Shown here: positions 5,165 through 6,637 of the stretch, piece by piece
How the letters are laid out: the number at the start of each line of letters is the position of its first letter
Position numbering within the stretch: position 1 is the first letter of the stretch
From: Pseudanabaena sp. CAN_BIN31
GTDB taxonomy: Bacteria > Cyanobacteriota > Cyanobacteriia > Pseudanabaenales > Pseudanabaenaceae
Reading direction: 5' to 3'
DNA length: 6,637 bases
Assembly (NCBI GenBank): GCA_026785865.1
Contig: JAJAZG010000371.1
Location: 1 to 6,637, forward strand
The notes under the pieces: generated by a model
What the model was told of the DNA's origin: nothing
Database searches by the model: none
The model's input: the letters and a program-made list of their open reading frames with translations, nothing else
Made by a program: the position numbers and the translations under genes

Positions 5165-5782
5165 ATGCCCAGAGAACTAAAAAGCGCCAAAGAAGAAGAA
5201 GATAACAGCGATGTCTCGCCCAATGTATTGCGCGTAGTTTTATCGTTTCGACGCTGGGGCTGGACTGCCTTTTGGACACAAGTTGTCCTATGTGTCGTTT
5301 CATCGGTGATGTTATTACAGCTTTTTTTGTTTCCTAAAGTTAATCAATCCGCAATACCTACAGGGCTAGATGGTAGCCCTGCATCACTACCTGGACTCAG
5401 TTTTGCATGGGTCGGTATTGCAGTATTAGGCGCAAGTATTTTATGGAATTATCGTTATACCCAAATGGCGAAAAAGCTGCGATCGCCCGATCGCCCCACT
5501 AAAACTCAAACCGTATTTCAAATCAAAATTGGGCTAATTATTAATCTAATCGGGATGTTGGTGACTTTGCTGGGAGCCTTTGCGATTATTGGCGCTCTGA
5601 CTTTGCGATCGCAACAAGGACAAGCTGTAATCGGAGTCGCAGGTAGTATTAATCCCCTGATTCAGCCCTTAGATTTCCAAATTATTCAGGCTAGTTTTAA
5701 TATTATTTTTGCCCATTTTGTCGGCTTAGTCGCCTCACTTTGGCTGCTCAATCGCGCTACTGACAAACCTAATCGTGAATAA
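5165..5782 (+). CDS. DUF3611 family membrane protein, 205 aa
   Basis: This matches DUF3611, a family of small integral membrane proteins of cyanobacteria and plant plastids with no established biochemical role. From ATG 5165, residues 1-30 are soluble and charged (ELKSAKEEEDNSD, then VLRVVLSFRRWGWTAFWTQ, the conserved start of the family). Four hydrophobic segments follow at about 36-56, 79-96, 122-146 and 177-195. A polar loop (NQSAIPTGLDGSPASLPG) lies between the first and second, a basic loop (YRYTQMAKKLRSPDRPTKT) between the second and third, and SINPLIQPLDF precedes the fourth. The basic loop suggests the second-third connection is cytosolic. The frame also allows TTG 5144, adding seven residues, but ATG 5165 fits family proteins better; only a weak AGGT precedes it. 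HIP1 sites (5479, 5606) mark it as native-like. A thylakoid or plasma membrane location is inferred. The repeat starting at 5780 overlaps its stop codon. Confidence 0.85.
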   Translation: MPRELKSAKEEEDNSDVSPNVLRVVLSFRRWGWTAFWTQVVLCVVSSVMLLQLFLFPKVNQSAIPTGLDGSPASLPGLSFAWVGIAVLGASILWNYRYTQMAKKLRSPDRPTKTQTVFQIKIGLIINLIGMLVTLLGAFAIIGALTLRSQQGQAVIGVAGSINPLIQPLDFQIIQASFNIIFAHFVGLVASLWLLNRATDKPNRE

Positions 5783-5916
5783 ATTCTGAATCACGGATTG
5801 AACGGATTAAAGGATTACACGGATTTTCTAATAACAGCGCTTTGCGCCATAAGAATTTAGAAAATCCCATAATCTGTGAAATCCCATAATCTGTCAAATC
5901 CGCGATTCAGAATTTA
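5780..5916. repeat. 137-bp imperfect inverted repeat (MITE-like or REP-like element) between DUF3611 and DUF1350
   Basis: The outer arms, 5780-5799 and 5897-5916, are reverse complements over 20 bp with a single mismatch (CAC against CGC). Pairing continues inward with gaps up to TTTTCTAA (ending ~5832) against TTAGAAAA (5857-5864), leaving a central loop of about 24 nt. The left arm is built of GGATT units (ACGGATT, AAAGGATT, ACACGGATT). The right arm contains two copies of a 16-bp unit, AAATCCCATAATCTGT at 5862-5877 and 5879-5894, at a period of 17. The loop holds the palindrome GCGCTTTGCGC (5837-5847). As RNA it would fold into one long hairpin, so it may also end DUF3611 transcripts. Confidence 0.8.
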
Positions 5917-5920
5917 TAAT
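5915..5920 (+). promoter_or_regulatory. Possible -10 box TATAAT for the DUF1350 gene
   Basis: TATAAT at 5915-5920 lies 28 nt before ATG 5949, at the end of the inverted repeat. The hexamer at -35 spacing (TGTCAA, 5892-5897) is a poor match, so this would be a -10-driven promoter at best. AT-rich DNA makes a chance match likely. Confidence 0.3.
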
Positions 5921-5948
5921 ATAAAGAAATGTAAATAGTGGCAAAACA

Positions 5949-6637
5949 ATGGAGTGGAAGCAAATCGAAGAAAATTGGGTGCTGACACCGCCCAAGCCCA
6001 AAGGCGTGATTCACTTTTTGGGTGGTGCGTTTTTTGCGGCTGCGCCCCATGTTGCCTATGGTCGCGTTTTAGAGCAGCTTGCCAATAATCAATATGCGAT
6101 CGTTGCCACGCCATTTTTAAATAACACTTTCGACCATCGCCAGATTGCGCGTGAAGTGAATACTTCATTTCGCAAAGCGCGGAGCAAGTTATTTCTAGAT
6201 TATTTCCCTGTGTTCGGTATGGGACATAGCATGGGTTGCAAAATCCATCTATTAATTAATAGCCTTTATAAGCCCACTCGCGCTGGCAATATCTACATCG
6301 CCTACAACAACTACAGCGCCGATCGCTCGATTCCTTTTTTTAAAGAACTCGCTGGCACGATCCCCGAAATGTCCTCAATGAATTTCACCCCCCCCCCCCT
6401 AGAAACCGAGCAACTAATCGCCGCCAATTATCAGACCGTCGATAATTTACTCGTTAAATTTGTTGACGATGGCATTGATGAAATTTCCATCCTTTCCAAT
6501 CTGCTTAAACAAAAATTCCCTAAAACCATCAGCTTAGAAACCCTCGAAGGCACTCACATCACCTCAATGGGTATTGATATGAAATGGCAAGCGGGTTCTA
6601 GCTTTTCGGCGATCGATGCGATCGCGCAATGGGTCAA
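5949..6637 (+). CDS. DUF1350 family protein, alpha/beta-hydrolase-like (3' incomplete)
   Basis: The ATG at 5949 opens a frame that stays open for 229 full codons to the window edge. It begins MEWKQIEENWVLTPPKPKG, followed by VIHFLGGAFFAAAPHVAYGR (~20-39), the opening of the DUF1350 family of cyanobacteria and chloroplasts. FGMGHSMGCKIH (89-100) supplies a G-H-S-M-G nucleophile elbow with Ser94. EGTHITS (200-206) supplies a candidate catalytic His203. DUF1350 proteins have an alpha/beta-hydrolase fold; substrate is unknown. The family is ~250 residues long, so only a short C-terminal piece is missing. Codons 147-151 (T-P-P-P-L) are encoded across a run of twelve C (6388-6399), and the frame is intact with this exact length. 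No clear Shine-Dalgarno precedes the start. HIP1 sites near 6098 and 6610-6625 support a native gene. The opposite-strand frame at 5914-6168 is a shadow. Confidence 0.85.
   Translation, partial: MEWKQIEENWVLTPPKPKGVIHFLGGAFFAAAPHVAYGRVLEQLANNQYAIVATPFLNNTFDHRQIAREVNTSFRKARSKLFLDYFPVFGMGHSMGCKIHLLINSLYKPTRAGNIYIAYNNYSADRSIPFFKELAGTIPEMSSMNFTPPPLETEQLIAANYQTVDNLLVKFVDDGIDEISILSNLLKQKFPKTISLETLEGTHITSMGIDMKWQAGSSFSAIDAIAQWV
6388..6399 (+). repeat. C12 homopolymer inside the DUF1350 coding region
   Basis: Twelve consecutive C at 6388-6399 encode part of T-P-P-P-L. The frame is correct on both sides (SSMNF before, ETEQLIAANY after). Such runs are prone to slippage in cells and miscalling in sequencing. 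Confidence 0.9.

Noticed and set aside
5862..5894. Two 16-bp direct repeats considered as a CRISPR array
   Set aside because: Only two copies with a one-base gap and no spacers; they are an internal duplication of one arm of the inverted repeat.
5914..6168. Minus-strand frame of 84 codons
   Set aside because: Antisense to the start of the DUF1350 gene, whose plus-strand frame stays open to the window end with family motifs.

Overview
The window looks like chromosomal DNA from a cyanobacterium. The octamer GCGATCGC (HIP1) and its CGATCG core recur in most genes. Four of the products belong to families I know mainly from cyanobacteria and plastid-bearing plants (DUF2993, TerB-like/Mo-nitro_C, DUF3611, DUF1350). 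The moderate GC content and the repeat style would fit a Pseudanabaena-like filamentous lineage, but that placement is a guess.

Layout. Positions 1-2170 hold the 3' part of a very large CheR/PAS/histidine-kinase sensor gene that starts before the window. It is broken in two places. An in-frame TAG (846-848) separates a coiled coil plus first PAS domain from a second PAS domain plus a complete HisKA/HATPase core. After the kinase stop, a short out-of-frame stretch (about 2031-2170) resembles the last strand and helix of a receiver domain whose main body is gone. A DUF2993 lipid-binding-like gene (2202-3002, minus strand) converges on it. A 175-bp divergent spacer with two hairpins separates DUF2993 from a GNAT acetyltransferase (3178-3711), which is followed 27 bp later by a TerB-like/Mo-nitro_C gene (3739-4389).

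Positions 4390-5164 are different in character: AT-rich, without HIP1, opening with a 14-bp perfect inverted repeat plus T-tract, and carrying one unrecognised acidic protein (4555-5034). Ordinary cyanobacterial sequence resumes with a four-helix DUF3611 membrane protein (5165-5782). A 137-bp imperfect inverted repeat fills nearly the whole gap to a DUF1350 alpha/beta-hydrolase-like gene (5949 to the window end, 3' incomplete), which reads through a 12-C homopolymer.

How the genes work together. I see no coherent pathway. GNAT and TerB/Mo-nitro_C may be co-transcribed; the other genes look independent, as is common in cyanobacteria. The most notable points are the decaying hybrid kinase, the intergenic repeat elements, and the unrecognised gene in its HIP1-free island. 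I found no convincing new multi-gene system.
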